From Plenodomus lindquistii (taxonomy: Eukaryota > Ascomycota > Dothideomycetes > Pleosporales > Leptosphaeriaceae), in the NCBI GenBank assembly GCA_025504975.1, contig JANUWI010000007.1, positions 496,001-560,000 on the forward strand: a DNA stretch of 64,000 bases, written 5' to 3'. A program made the position numbers and the translations under genes. Of this stretch, positions 34,402 through 46,567 are shown in pieces. Below the pieces are notes generated by a model, which searched no databases, was not told where the DNA came from, and was given only the letters and a program-made list of their open reading frames with translations. Every line of letters starts with the position of its first letter. Position 1 is the first letter of the stretch.

Positions 34402-35992
34402 GTTGTTGACTGTGTTGTTTGGGTTGGATTTAAGATTAAAGATTGATGGTGCTTATTGCTGTACAGTAACGATGGGACTCGACGATTGTCAAGAGCAAGC
34501 AAGTAATGGATCGAGTAGTGATTGAGATGCTGGATGAACAGACAAGACGTGTGCTGATGGCGAGACGCGTTCTCCTTTTATTCATTCATCTGGCAAGCAT
34601 CCGAGCTAATCCAAGGGAACGGGCCCCTGGTCGCATTCGCCCTGCACCGAGGCCGCCACCTTGGCCGGGCAACCGACGCCATGCCCGAACAGGCCGTTGG
34701 TGCCATGCACCAGCCAATTATAGCATCCACCCGTGCGCCTATTCCCTGTCGATCTTGCCCGCTTGCGCCCACCATGTTTCGCGACCATTGACTGAGCCGA
34801 AATTTTCTGTTGAATTACAGTAGACTTCGTGTTCGCCATGTCTGTTTTCCGTGGTAGACTCGAGGACACATGTGGGTGGGCTCTGACTGCGCGTTGCGCA
34901 TTACCAAGTGCTGAGGTGACGACTGCTCAGTGAGCTGGCAGTGTGTGGTGCTGGCTGCTGTGCACAGCCATGGGGTCTCACTACCATCGATCGCATCGGC
35001 AGCCTGTGGTTCCACACATGAGCGTGTTCCTATGGGAACCCACCGTCGGGTCATGTCATGTCACAGAACTCTCTCGAGCCGTCCATCGCACGCTTGCACT
35101 CGTGGCCTTGTCCAACCATCCCGTCCCAACATGCAACAGCAGAGCCAAACTTGTCCTTCGCATCAGCTGCAAGACTCGCCTCGCCGCCGTCTTCCCCGGG
35201 CAATTTCGAGCCGTAGCGTCGTGGATCGATTTCAACGGGCCTCAGCCTCCCCCAGATGTGCACCGTCTCGCGGCTTGCATGCAGATTCTTCGCTTCCGCT
35301 GAACACTAATGACGCGTCCAATGTAAACCCATAGCAATAGCTTACTAAATTTAGTTCTACTGCTGTCTATAGGTCATCAGGTGTCTAGATGATTCGCGAC
35401 TATTTGTCGTCTTCGACTCTTCGCCATGCTTCTATACAACTAGCCAATACGGCTGAGTAGGGGGATGCCTGGAGCAGCGTGCGGGACCGGTGCTGCTCAA
35501 AATGAGGCGACAACTCGCGATCATCACATGCTGCTTCTGCTTCTCCTTTCTGAACCTGAATGATGCAATGTCTAGTATTGATTGCAATTCAAGGCCCGGA
35601 GATTTGGCCTTGTTCGCGATGGAAATGTGGGGATGGTGTGTGCAACGCTGGGGTCAGGGCTTGCGGCCCGATGACTGCGTGCACACGGCTAGGGCGCAAG
35701 ATGGGCATGACCAAAGGACGTTACATTCACCCTTCTCCTTACTACTGCACCCATCGCTGCCAATATAGCGATTGCTATTGTAAAGGTTTGAATCGCGTTG
35801 AGAAAACAGCACTTTCACCGAATCTTCACTACTTACAAGACATTGCCAAAATGTACTCGGAGTCGACGACGCGTCGTCAGTAGAAACAAGCGCATCGTGG
35901 TTTTCACGTTGACCTTCAAGTTCATTAAAGTCGCATTCGTCTCATCGAAGTCTACATCATACACGTCTTCCCTCTCTCCCGCAAAGCATCAT
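34402..35992. other. 1.6-kb intergenic region
   Basis: It contains the promoter of the surface-protein gene and the 3' flank of the F-box-like gene. The ORFs present are short and of random composition. Confidence 0.5.
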
Positions 35993-37398
35993 CTACTGAA
36001 ACCGTCCCTTTGGCTTCAGTCCCTCTTCCGCACATTTATAGCAATACCTATTCAATCTGTGCCAGGGATTTTCAACCCCGTACATCGTGTCCCAGCCACC
36101 ATGTAGCGCACAGCAATAATACAGGCTACATTTATGAGCTCCCACATCACATCCACAATCTACGCATGCCTTTCCCCCGTCGTACATCAACTTTACTGCG
36201 CTCTGAACATCTGGACGGAAGCGATAAAGGTCTTTTCGGATGCTTTCCCATATTGCTACCTCCTCAAGGACAGACCCTTGAATTGGACCGTTTGGTTCAG
36301 GGAAATGTTCGCCCCGTCGCCGAGGATGGAAGTGTAGATCCGATCGGGTCAAGTTTAGGTTCCAGGCAGTCAGGTCCCAGGTCCATGGGTCTGGCTCATC
36401 TTCCATGGCCCAGTGTCTGACGCTCAGTTCCCACCGACACCAGTAGTCCTCGTATACAACGTGCACATCGAATCCGCGCGCTTTCAACTCGTGGAAGACT
36501 GCACTCAGAGCTCGAAAGAGAAAGGTAGCGTTGCTGGGCATCCGAGGGGGATATCTTTTCGCTTTGAAGACGAATGTGACCCTACGGGGTTTTTCTTCGC
36601 ATAGTGCCCATAGCGACTTGACACATCGATCCAGCTGGGCTTTGAAGCCGCCTGGGATACCCAATACCTCCAGACCTCCATCGCCATCGATAACGTCCAT
36701 GCAGTCGAAGAGCACACGAAGATGTAGCGTCTCGAACAACCTATGTATAGAGACACCAAGATGAAAAATATCGGGCGTCGCGAACCGCTCCAGGGTATCC
36801 CAGTTGATCCTGTACTTGTGTTCGCGTATCGTACTGGCGCATGATCTTGTATGTGCTCGGATTCGTCTGTTGAGTGCATCGAGTATTTCACCGACTACGA
36901 CCTTGTCCATCAGTCTAACCTGGATGAAATAGGGAAGATGCGTTGAACATGGACACAAGAAGGTCGGACTAGTGGCCGGTGAACAGCAGTTTGGTGACCA
37001 AGGATATCTCAAGGTCACTGGTAATATCTCCTCTATGCCGTACCAATTTAGTCGCCAACAGTCCCCGGGTTCCCAAAACCACCCGGGTTCCCAAAGCTCC
37101 TCGTAGATCAGATCACGAATTTCGCGAGGGAGTGCGGATAACCTCGCGGAAAGCTCTTCGTATAGAGCGCAGAGGTACTGCGCTCGTAGAAACTTGACAT
37201 GGTGTCTGTTGCGGACTGTGGTGATGCCGAGGGGGCGCGGAGGCCAGTACCATCGAGTCAATGAACCTTGAGCACTGAAATTGTGTGTCAGTCAAGCACA
37301 TAGACAGTGCAGTGGACGTACCGATAGTACGCCGTGAGTTTGATTTCTGCCTCCTCTCTTGCAAAAGCAAGCAGCTCTAGTTTTGTGGGCGAATCCAT
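35993..37398 (-). CDS. F-box-like protein with C-terminal Cys/His cluster; function unknown
   Basis: Exons 37398-37322 and 37274-35993 encode 452 residues. The intron 37275-37321 (GTACGT to TTTCAG) is required to reach an ATG. Residues near 65-80 read LSALPREIRDLIYEELW, an F-box/2EXR-type motif found in many large fungal families of unknown role. The middle is a mixed alpha/beta region with no domain I can name. The last 60 residues hold about nine cysteines and two or more histidines (CVDCGCDVGAHKCSLYYCC, RYCYKCAEE), suggesting a zinc-binding module. Substrate-recruiting ubiquitin ligase function is a possibility only. Confidence 0.75.
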
Positions 37399-38131
37399 TC
37401 GGATGTCAGATGCTGTCACCTGAGATTTTGATGATGACAAGCGGACATATCAGATATATAAGATTGTGTGGTTTTACCTCTGGACATTTGCATGCGCAGT
37501 GTGTGAATCAGTGCTCATTCGGTACCGCACGACAGAATCGTTCCGTGTGACATAGGGGCCACCTGCAGGTCTAGTGTTGTTTGTGATGCAAGTATTTGCA
37601 TACTTGGCTCTCGTCTCGAATGCTGCAGGAGCAGCCACCATTATTTGGTCAGAAGTTTCTTGTTAAACAGAGCCAAGTCACGCAGTATGGTGGGCCTCTA
37701 GCCACTTCGTCGCGTGAATCATCATGGCACTTGAAGTAACCAACTGATAGGAATTAAGATCAAAGTGCACAATCTTTGGTTGCCACCGCACCATGAGGGA
37801 GCTTGAAGTTGCCTGTTTGATGAAATTGTTATGTCTCGTGCCATTGAGGTCGTCTTGCTAGCGATTGGTTTTGGTTCGCGCAAAACGCTAGTTGAAGTGA
37901 GGTTGAAACTTGAAGATAGATAGAAGGAGCCAACCGCAACCAGCTTAGCGAGCCAATCAGAATTGTTCGACCTTGGACCCACCATTTTCTCTGCCCCGGT
38001 GACTCCAACACCACCAGTGAAGGGGCGGAGCCGAAGCAGACAACTTCGGCATTCAATATGCCTATACCTGACTGAGCCATTCCTTCGATCACTGGGCCTA
38101 GTTCAAAAATCGAGTCGAGCTCAACGACACC
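37399..38131. promoter_or_regulatory. Divergent promoter region of the F-box-like gene and TRM11
   Basis: 733 bases between the start codons of two opposite-facing genes. A CCAATCAG box stands at 37953-37960, about 175 bp upstream of the TRM11 start. Confidence 0.55.
37953..37957 (+). promoter_or_regulatory. CCAAT box
   Basis: CCAAT followed by CAG, the form preferred by the fungal Hap/CBC complex, at a distance typical for the TRM11 promoter. Confidence 0.5.
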
Positions 38132-39645
38132 ATGCCAACATATCTCGTTCGCTTTGCGCAGGTGCACGAGAGTTTCCGGAAGGTCGAACTACAAGCCTTA
38201 GCAGATGTGGCTGGTGTTCCGATCAAGTTCTTGAAGTATGATGAAGATGTAAGTGCTACTCACCTTGCGTCTTCGAGGTCAGACTTGTTTCCAAATCTCG
38301 GGGCGAAGATTCACGTAGATGCTGATTCTTGTAGTCTCCCTACTGCATTGTGGATATCCCATCTGATAAAGATGCGCGCAAAGTCATCACAAGGAGTATC
38401 CTAGCGCAAGGTGTCTATGAGTTGTGGGGTGAAGGCTCAACATACCCTGATCTGCACGACTCCGTTCGCAGTCTAACCTCCTCAAGATGGTCACAGTATG
38501 AGACTGCGTCTTTCAAGTTCACTGTCGAAGGCTATCGCGGTGGAATGCTGGCAGCAGAGCAGCGAGCTGTTATCGATGGCTTCTCGTATATGGCATTCAA
38601 AGGCCCCCCGAAGATGCGAGATCCAGACGTGGCTTTCCGTGTCTTCGAAGACTACGACCTTGACGTCAAAGTACCAAAGCAACTATACTTCGGTCGATTC
38701 ATTGCGGATTCCTGTCGCAATGAGGCCAAGAAAACATTTGACCTCAAGAAGCGACATTATATCAGCACCACATCCATGGATGCGGAGCTCACGCTTCTCA
38801 CGGCCAACATTGCACATGTCGCGCCTGGGAAACTGTTCTATGATCCATTCATGGGTACTGGTGGCTTTCCAATCGCCTGTGCTCACTTTGGCGCCGTCGT
38901 ATTTGGAAGTGACATCGATGGCCGAACTATTCGTGGTCTAGGTGGAAGTGCAAGGAGAGGCCAGACTGGCAAATACGACGTCAACGGGAACTTCAAGCAG
39001 TACGAGCTTAAATCTAGCTACCTAGGTGCTTTTGTCTCGGATCTTACAAACACCCCACTGAGGTTGTCATCACATGGCAATGACCAAATGAGCGGCTACC
39101 TGGACGGCATCGTCTGCGACCCTCCATATGGTATTCGCGAAGGTCTCAAGGTCCTCGGATCTCGCCAAGAGCTACTGGAAAAGGAGCGGAAATCACACGA
39201 AGATCAATACCAATTGCCAGGGTACATACCGCCGAAAAAGCCATACTCCTTTACGGCTCTCCTTGACGATATCCTGGCCTTCGCAGTCACGACGCTGGTC
39301 GAGGACGGTCGTATCAGTATGTGGATGCCGACTGCCAATGACGAAGATATCGAGTTGATTATACCGTCGCACCCATGCCTGGAACTGACTTCAGTATGCG
39401 TTCAAGCTTTCAACAAGTGGTCTCGAAGGTTGCTCACATATCGACGGCTTCGCAACTCAGAAGTGCCCGAGGGAGCGCTCGAGATGGCCAAACGGGAATA
39501 CGAGAAGGGCACAAGAGCTAGCGATCTGAATGACTTCCGGCGGAAGTACTTCCAAGGGTTCAAGGAGTTCGAGTCGATGAAGAAAGAGTTCATACGGATG
39601 AAATCTGATGCGAAGAAGACAGGAGACGAACCTGAAATCTCATAA
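38132..39645 (+). CDS. TRM11: tRNA (guanine10-N2)-methyltransferase, catalytic subunit
   Basis: Exons 38132-38248 and 38335-39645 encode 475 residues; the intron starts GTAAGT and ends TTGTAG, joining KYDED to SPYCIVDIPS. The N-terminus is the THUMP-related region. LFYDPFMGTGGFPIACAHFG binds S-adenosylmethionine and GIVCDPPYGIREG is the catalytic DPPY motif. With Trm112 it methylates G10 of many tRNAs. KPYSFTALLDDILAFA and SRRLLTYRR are also typical. Confidence 0.95.
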
Positions 39646-40939
39646 GAGAGTGTTCAGAATTGAACGCATCTGAATACGGGGTTAGGATTAGAAATACCAA
39701 GCTGCGGCATGACACGCAAGTCGTTTCGTCCATGGTAGCTGTGTCTCGAGCCTCGAGATTTCAGCTGTGCGTCCATTTCATGGATAGTCGCAAGAACCAA
39801 TGTTCAGGAGGCTCAACCTATAATCAGGAGCATTTTCGAGGTGGCCAGACTTATGTACACGTCCTAGAACGAACGGGGCTGTATGTAGTTCATTCGACAA
39901 TGCATAGAAATCAGGACATAGCATTAGCTTACGAATGTTATCAATAGCTTCTCTGATACACACATCTTTTTGAACGAAATCATGGATTCGTACGTAAAGT
40001 GGAGGTCTTTAGACTAAGTTCTTGTAGCTCGTTTCCTCTGCTTGATTGCACTGGCAATGGCTATGTATCATCCAAACTTCACACTTCCACAACTTCAACG
40101 TGTGGTTTCATGTCTTTTTTTTTTAGAGGAAGGGGCATGTTAGATAGATAGGGTTAGCGTGATTAATGGTAAAGTTCTTGGTAAGTGGTGTAGAACATAT
40201 CAAAGGAAAGAGAGTGCGTGAAATAGGTATGAAGCACAAACAAACATGCTGCTCGCACTACTCTCCGCGTAATTTCCTTGTTAGCCCGGTCGATCGAGGA
40301 CCCGACACCATGCGCCTATCTGTGTATTTCACGTCGTTCGAAAGCATTAGCGAGGTGTGAAGTCATTGCTGACTGCACTGAACAAACCAGCACGGAAATC
40401 CTACAATAATTGCAAAGACACCCTGCTAGCTAACAACGCCCTGCTCCGGAGACACTAAAGACTCCCAAACATGGTGTACCTACATATGCGAGCGCCTCGT
40501 AATTTAGCGCTTCCAATATACGAACTCACGTAAAACAGCGAACACGATCACGGATCACAACGAAGCGACCATACACACTAACATGCTTGCCACCCAAATT
40601 TCATGCACTCGTTCGGACGAAAGGCAAACCAGGATGATCCCCACGGGGTGTCAATGTAATTTTCTCCGCATAAAAGTCGCCATGACGTTCCATGGCGAAA
40701 CGCGATTGGTGGAAATTGCCTCCTATACCAGCGCATGTCCACTCTCCACCAAAATGCGTAGTGCCGCATAGTCTACTTCTATGGTTAAGCGAGGGACGTT
40801 CGACCTACCTACTGTAGTGTGAAGAGCCGATCTTGCGAGAGTGAATCTGTATAAAAGGCATGGGTATATACCATGTGGGATCAAGCATTTCCTACCGTCT
40901 CTTTCGATACCTAAGTGATTCTTGGACTGATATTGCAAG
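39646..40939. other. 1.3-kb intergenic region
   Basis: 3' flank of TRM11 and promoter of the esterase gene; it has a run of ten or more T near 40112. No gene is supported. Confidence 0.5.
40850..40857 (+). promoter_or_regulatory. TATA box of the rhamnogalacturonan acetylesterase gene
   Basis: TATAAAAG, 90 bases before the ATG, in a promoter of a secreted, probably inducible enzyme. Confidence 0.7.
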
Positions 40940-41782
40940 ATGCTGTTTCAACCGAGTATTGCGATTTGCGCAGCTCTTGCGGGTTTGACTTCGTTGACAA
41001 CGGCTATTCCTGCAAAGCAGGCGAAGGCCAAGCCACCTGCGTTCTTTCTGGCTGGTGATAGTACCACTGCTGTTCAGTCAACTGGTGGTGGAGGTACTTC
41101 AAACCCCCCATGCTCCATTCGTTCACCAGTATTCTAACACTGCCCAGGCTGGGGCGACGGCTTCCTAAACACGACTCTGACGAATGGCGCCACAGGCAAG
41201 AACTTCGGCCACAATGGAGCAACAACCGTCTCCTTCCGCGCCGGCGGTGATTGGACTGCCGTGCTCGACGCAGCAAAAAGCTCCCTACCAAAGTTCACAC
41301 CCCATGTGACCATCCAATTCGGCCACAACGACCAAAAGCCAGAGAAGAACATTTCAATGGCGCAACTCACCGCCAATCTCGTCTCTTTTGTCAACGAAGT
41401 CCGCGCTGTACCTGCCACACCGATCCTCGTCACCAGCCTTAGCCGCCGGAGGTTCAAGACCGACACAGGCCTGGTGAATGAGAATCTGGCTGATGTGACT
41501 GCTGCTGCGAAAGAAGCGGCGAAGCAGAGTGGAGCGGAGATTATCGATTTGAACGCTGCGAGTACAAAGTACCTCAACAGCATTGGGGAAGCGAATGCGG
41601 CAACGTATAACCTCGTTGCCACTGATTTCACACATCTGAATGGGGAGGGGAGTGTGGTGTTTGGGAACCTGGTGGCGATGCTGATTGATGCGGAGGTGGC
41701 GGAGGTGGCGAAGTATGTTAAGCCGGTTAAGAAGGTTGAGCAGGCGTTGAAGAAGGGGACGTACATATTCCCGAAGGTGTAG
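40940..41782 (+). CDS. Secreted rhamnogalacturonan acetylesterase (SGNH hydrolase, CE12 type)
   Basis: Exons 40940-41093 and 41148-41782 encode 262 residues. The intron 41094-41147 (GTACTT, branch CTAAC, acceptor CCCAG) rejoins STGGGGWGDGF. A signal peptide ends near LTTAIPAKQ. The SGNH blocks are complete: FFLAGDSTT (Ser), NFGHNGATT (Gly/Asn), IQFGHNDQKP (Asn) and TDFTHLNGEGSVVFG (Asp and His). The enzyme removes acetyl groups from the rhamnogalacturonan I backbone of pectin, helping plant-wall degradation. Strong TATA box upstream. Confidence 0.92.
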
Positions 41783-42352
41783 ACGGGCAGACAGAGAGAG
41801 ACGATAGACAGGCGAGTTGAGTTATCTGGACTAAACATGATAAAAATCTCAATGCACAGCTCATTGAAGATGCCATATGACTCCAAGAATGAATCGTCTT
41901 CAATACATACGTTTGTACTTGTAACGAGCCTTGGACCATGGTGTTAATGCTGGTAGTTGTTCGCAGGGTGAGCCATTGTATGTCTGATTCTCCAGAGGTA
42001 AGACATTCGTTGAGTGTGGATTAGTATGCAGAACCGTCAAACCTCGTCAAGGTATTTGACTATATATTGGATGACCTTTGGTTCATGGCATGGGTGTGTA
42101 GTAGTTCGTAGAGATGCTTGGTCAACCACTCAAGCACGACCTGAAAACAATCGGAGGTCCGTGCGAGATGCCGAACTTTTGGAGATGGAAGCATCACTCC
42201 AATGGATACCGCAAATGCAGCGTCGTGGGTGAATGATGTCGTCCTCGCCATGACCCGTGCAGTCAATCGACAATAAAGCAGCAAGATAACCTTCCCACAT
42301 TGGTCGTCGCTGTAGGATTCCTTGGGCAAAGCGGGCACACGCACCTCGCCCC
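41783..42352. other. Intergenic region
   Basis: 570 bases between two plus-strand genes; no further feature seen. Confidence 0.5.
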
Positions 42353-44188
42353 ATGTCCCTCCTCCGACCATCGTGCGCCGCACTCGCGCGGCGCATTTGC
42401 ACTACACAACCACACCTCGACAGCACCTCGCCATCTCCCATAATAGGCCTCGTTCGATCGTACCGAAGAACTCGGCCACAATGCCGCGCCTTCAGCCATA
42501 GCCCGCGGTACGATGCCAACGTCATAGACACGCCGCACCTGCCCACCAACCCCGACGTTCGCAAGCGCACAGTACGGATAGGACCGCTGCCAAAAGGTGC
42601 AGTCAAGGACAGTGTCATCCATCGGATATTCAAGGGCAAACTGTCGTCACTAGAGGGAAACAACGTGCTGAGGATCCTGCACCATCGGCGGACGGCAGGG
42701 TCGCTTGTAGATTACGGAGTGGACAACCTGGGGAAGCAGTACACACATGTGAGCCGAGAGTTGGCGCTGAAGGGACTGGAATGGCTACGGGAGCACTATC
42801 CCGTCGACGAGGCGCGGGCGGCTGAAGAGTGGGCAGAGAAGGAAGCGAACCGCATCTCGTACGAATTGTGGCTGGCAGACCCAGAGACTGAGTCCAAGTA
42901 CAAAGACCCTGCCCGCGCCTTCAAGGACCAGCTAGAGAAAGAAGAGCAGGAGAAGCAACAAAGGGAGAACAATGAACGCAAGATTGGCATACTACACGTG
43001 GGCAAGTCGCAATTCGAACGCAACATCGAAGAGAAGAGGAAGGCGCGATTGGAAGAGATTGCGAAAAAGGCAGAGGAGAAGGAAGAGCAGGAGCGGCAAA
43101 TGGAGGCCCAGCTTGCAACGGGAGAATGGGTCAAGACGCCGAGTGGCACTCAGCTCATGAAACCTGGACAGACCACCTATATCGACGTCTTTGGCCGTGA
43201 GCAAGTCAGCCGACGAAAGGAAGAATTGGAGAAATATGCCAAAATGTCACTAGTCACGACAAGCGAAGAAGAACTCCACACTAAGACGACTCTCGTATGC
43301 TATCCCTCTCCATCATCTTGAACCCTCTAGCTGACGGAACCGTACCAGGCCCAACGCCTCTACCCCATGACCGCCTTCGTCTTCTTCACCGTCGTCCTCT
43401 GCATCGGCACAGCACACTACTACCTCCCGCCCTCCCCCGGCTATCGCATCTTCCCCGACCTCTCCCTTACCACCGCCACCATCGCCGCCCTTGTCGCCGC
43501 AAATGTCATCGTGTGCATTGGCTGGCGCTGGATGCCGCTGTGGCCCTTCCTCACACGCTACTTCACGCATGTGCCCGGATATCCGCGCGCAGTCCAGAGC
43601 GTCCTCAACGTCTTCAGCCACATCCATTATGAGCATCTGTTCGCAAACATGATGATGCTGTGTCTCGTTGGACCCGTATGCTGCGATCTCGTCGGCAGAG
43701 GAACATTCATGGCTACATATATTTCTGCAGGTGCCGTCGGGACCCTGGCATCGCTGTACTGGGCCAACATTGGCCGTGGCAACATCGCAGCGCACTCTGT
43801 CGGTGCATCGGCGGCTATTTGGGGCATCGCTGCGGTATATTGTCTCCTCACTGATCAGGAGAGACTCAAGATTCCGTTTGTAAAGGACCAGAGTGTGAGT
43901 TTTTGGCCCAAGATGCTGTTTGCTGCGTTTGTGGCGTTGGAGATTTTTACAGCGCTCAAGAAGAGGAGGACGACTATGGATCATGCTAGTCATTTTGGAG
44001 GCATGGCGGTGGGGATAGCGACGGCAGGTTATATGAGGGCGAATGGGTTTCAGGAGAGGAGGTTTGTGGCTGAGATGGATGGTGTGCAGAGTCGGGCTGG
44101 GACAGAGGGCAAGACGGTGGATGTTGGCGCTATTGCTGCGCAAGGGGCTGCTGAAGTCAAGGAGAGTCTGGTGGGGAATCAGAAATAA
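42353..44188 (+). CDS. Rhomboid-family membrane protein with long charged N-terminal region
   Basis: Exons 42353-43294 and 43349-44188 encode 593 residues; the 54-nt intron starts GTATGC, contains CTGAC and ends ACCAG. The first 55 residues are Arg/Ser/Pro-rich with few acids, like a mitochondrial presequence. Residues about 180-290 form a highly charged Glu/Lys/Arg coiled coil. The C-terminal half is the rhomboid core: FSHIHYEHLFANMMML, the nucleophile region HSVGASAAIWG and the catalytic His region MDHASHFGGMAVG. The usual GxSG reads GASA. It is therefore a candidate intramembrane serine protease, probably of an organelle membrane, but activity with the GASA variant is unproven. It converges on the PLC gene with 138 bp between them. 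Confidence 0.85.
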
Positions 44189-44326
44189 ACTTGCTTATAC
44201 GAGATATGGATGTAGAGTTGTTGTACATATTGTAGAATAGTATATTCTGTATGCATAACCCGCTTGTACCACACGCTACATACAATCCCCTACATCACTC
44301 TATATGCACACAATACATCTAAACTC

Positions 44327-45865
44327 TCAACACCACTCCACCCCGCTCGCCTTCATCAAAACTCCCATATTCAACCCTACCACCAACCTCACCAATTCCC
44401 AATCCCCCCCTTCCCCCACACAATCCATAACCACAACCCCGGTCCCCCCATCCCCACCCTTGACCCTCCTCACCCCCTCCCCCACACCCCTCGTATCCCC
44501 AGGCTCCCTCGTACTAACCTCCACATCCCTCAAATGATGCCCCTCACAAAGCCACTCCTCCATCCTCCTATTCACCACCTTCGCAATACTCCCCGGCCAA
44601 CAACTCTTCTTCCAAAAATTGCTTGCAGACAGGAAATTCAAGTACAACGGCCCAGGCGGCACAGGATTGACACTATCCGTATTGACACCAGGGATATGAT
44701 GCACGCATTCCGCCGCGCGAACAAGATGGTCATTGGCATGCTGCACCTTCTCCGGAATCACGTCTGCAACCATGACTTCGCAGAAATCCTGCAGGCAAAA
44801 CTGCGAGCCCGGTGAGGTGTCGGGCGGCGGGAAAAGAGCATGTGTAGCGTTGTGCGGCCAGGCTGTTGCGTCGAGACCCATGGTTTCAGCGGGCGGCGAG
44901 GAGGGCACGTTGTAGCGCCGTATGAGGACGAGTTTTCCGCGGGCGGCGCCGAGGTAGGGGAGCGTCGGGGAGGTGTACCATTGTGAGGCGTGGGGGGTTA
45001 TGTAGTGCTTCTCGAGAATGTGGGCGAGGTGTTCGTCGGTGGAACTTCCGACGCCTTCGCGCTTGAGCGATACGAGGATTGTTTCGCTTGGGTGCGCGGA
45101 GAGGAAGTCGTAGCATATTTGCAAAACGGGCTCAAAGTATTTTGGGCCGGTGAGGCTGACGGGGAAGGCGCCGTGGACGAGGTAGAGGTCCTTTTTTGTG
45201 GTGTCGGTGGAGTGGGCGGGTTGGAGGCGTATGTCAAGGAAGCGGATGCCGTTTTCTAGTTGGGCTTTTATGTCTACGTGTTGGCAGCGTACGGACGGAA
45301 GGGCGCGGTAGTGCGTGTGGGAGTTGTGCGTTCCTGGGATACTTAGGGCGGAGAGAGGAATAGTGTCTGGGAGGTCGGCCATCCATGTCGCATACTTGGT
45401 CTGGTGATTCGAATGAATCGTCAGGTGTGGTGTAGGACTGAAGGGATGGAAGAGGGCAGAGTAGCTAGCGGATGGACTCGGGCTCAGGGGTGTGATTGTG
45501 TGTTTCGATTTTTGAGTATACGATGGATGTGTGTCAACGCGATATCTCTCCCCTGATAATGTCTCTAGTGTCAAGCGCAAAGTTGCACTGGAGATCAAGA
45601 GAGTGTCCTGCTCCGAATCTTTCTCTTGCGATGCTAGGGTGTAAGACTCAAAAGGTCTGAGTGTCAAGTCTAGATCTTGATGCGTGAACTTTTGAGACTG
45701 CTCACCAAGTGCAGGTGATGTTGGAAATGCAGATGAGGTAGTGTTTGAGTTGAAAAAGTACCCAGACCTCTTCGACTGTAGTGTGTTGGGATCCTGGAAT
45801 CGCTCAATGCGTTTTATCGAGAAAGATGTGGATGTTAAATTCCGCACAGTTAATGGAGGGGCCAT
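44327..45865 (-). CDS. PI-PLC X-domain phosphodiesterase-like protein
   Basis: A single exon of 512 residues. About 165 N-terminal residues form an unassigned beta-rich region. The X domain starts at WMADLPDTIPLSALSIPGTHNSHT, whose His is the first catalytic residue; the second catalytic His is in DLYLVHGAFPV. GIRFLDIRLQ and ETILVSLKREG complete the fold, and PLYLNFLSASNF near the end is typical of fungal members. No signal peptide or membrane segment is seen. It resembles bacterial-type PI-PLC more than the delta class, as it lacks Y and C2 domains. The lipid substrate is unknown. Confidence 0.88.
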   Translation of the reverse strand: MAPPLTVRNLTSTSFSIKRIERFQDPNTLQSKRSGYFFNSNTTSSAFPTSPALGEQSQKFTHQDLDLTLRPFESYTLASQEKDSEQDTLLISSATLRLTLETLSGERYRVDTHPSYTQKSKHTITPLSPSPSASYSALFHPFSPTPHLTIHSNHQTKYATWMADLPDTIPLSALSIPGTHNSHTHYRALPSVRCQHVDIKAQLENGIRFLDIRLQPAHSTDTTKKDLYLVHGAFPVSLTGPKYFEPVLQICYDFLSAHPSETILVSLKREGVGSSTDEHLAHILEKHYITPHASQWYTSPTLPYLGAARGKLVLIRRYNVPSSPPAETMGLDATAWPHNATHALFPPPDTSPGSQFCLQDFCEVMVADVIPEKVQHANDHLVRAAECVHHIPGVNTDSVNPVPPGPLYLNFLSASNFWKKSCWPGSIAKVVNRRMEEWLCEGHHLRDVEVSTREPGDTRGVGEGVRRVKGGDGGTGVVVMDCVGEGGDWELVRLVVGLNMGVLMKASGVEWC

Positions 45866-46567
45866 GACTGCGATATACCAGGTGTGTGATCGATGGGCGC
45901 AGGTTCAACGTTGAATGTTACATGCAGATGGTGTAACAGCCCTGTTTCTTGACGATTTCCAGCTCTTAATGGATCACTTGTGGTGTTGGTAATGCATGAT
46001 CACGTGGATCAAGACAAACACTAACTATTCAATTCTAGTTTGAATTCATGGAGGTTTACCTGCCCGAGAAGCGACTCGGTGATGTGAACAGAAAGATTCC
46101 GCGCAACTGATGGAAGCTTATGCCAAGCCGACGCTAGTTCGAGTGAGACGCGTCTGATTGTCGGCGGCTTGAAGCAAACGGGAGATTACATGTTATGACC
46201 AATGCGAGTCGGACCGGCCATTAGAATCGCGTTGTGCATTCTTCACGATTTGGGCATAGTAGTTTACAAGATCTTGGGCGCGAGAATCTTCAACCGAGCA
46301 TTGATTGCAAATACAAAAGCCTAAGCCTAACGAAATTCTACCTGCATAGACACATAATGGGAAACACCCTTTGCTACCATGACTCCGGGTATCATACTGC
46401 CGAGAGGTACAATATGCACGTCTAACAATGAAGGTATACTCGTACAATGGGTCGCTGCCCATCAAGTAAGGAAACGCCATACATGCAGTCATCGCGGAAC
46501 CCTCTGTTCGCGGAATATTCGGTTGTATGAATGCGCCCCAACGCCGAAGGAAATGTATGAGTCGGGT
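45866..46567. other. Intergenic region
   Basis: Promoter of the PLC-like gene and 3' flank of the sirtuin gene; no gene supported. Confidence 0.5.

Noticed and set aside
40112..40123. Poly-T run as a transposon poly-A tail
   Set aside because: No reverse-transcriptase remnant or target duplication is near it; a plain homopolymer is enough explanation.
44264..44815. 183-residue plus-strand frame rich in His and Pro
   Set aside because: Antisense of the PLC-like gene's 3' end and its flank.
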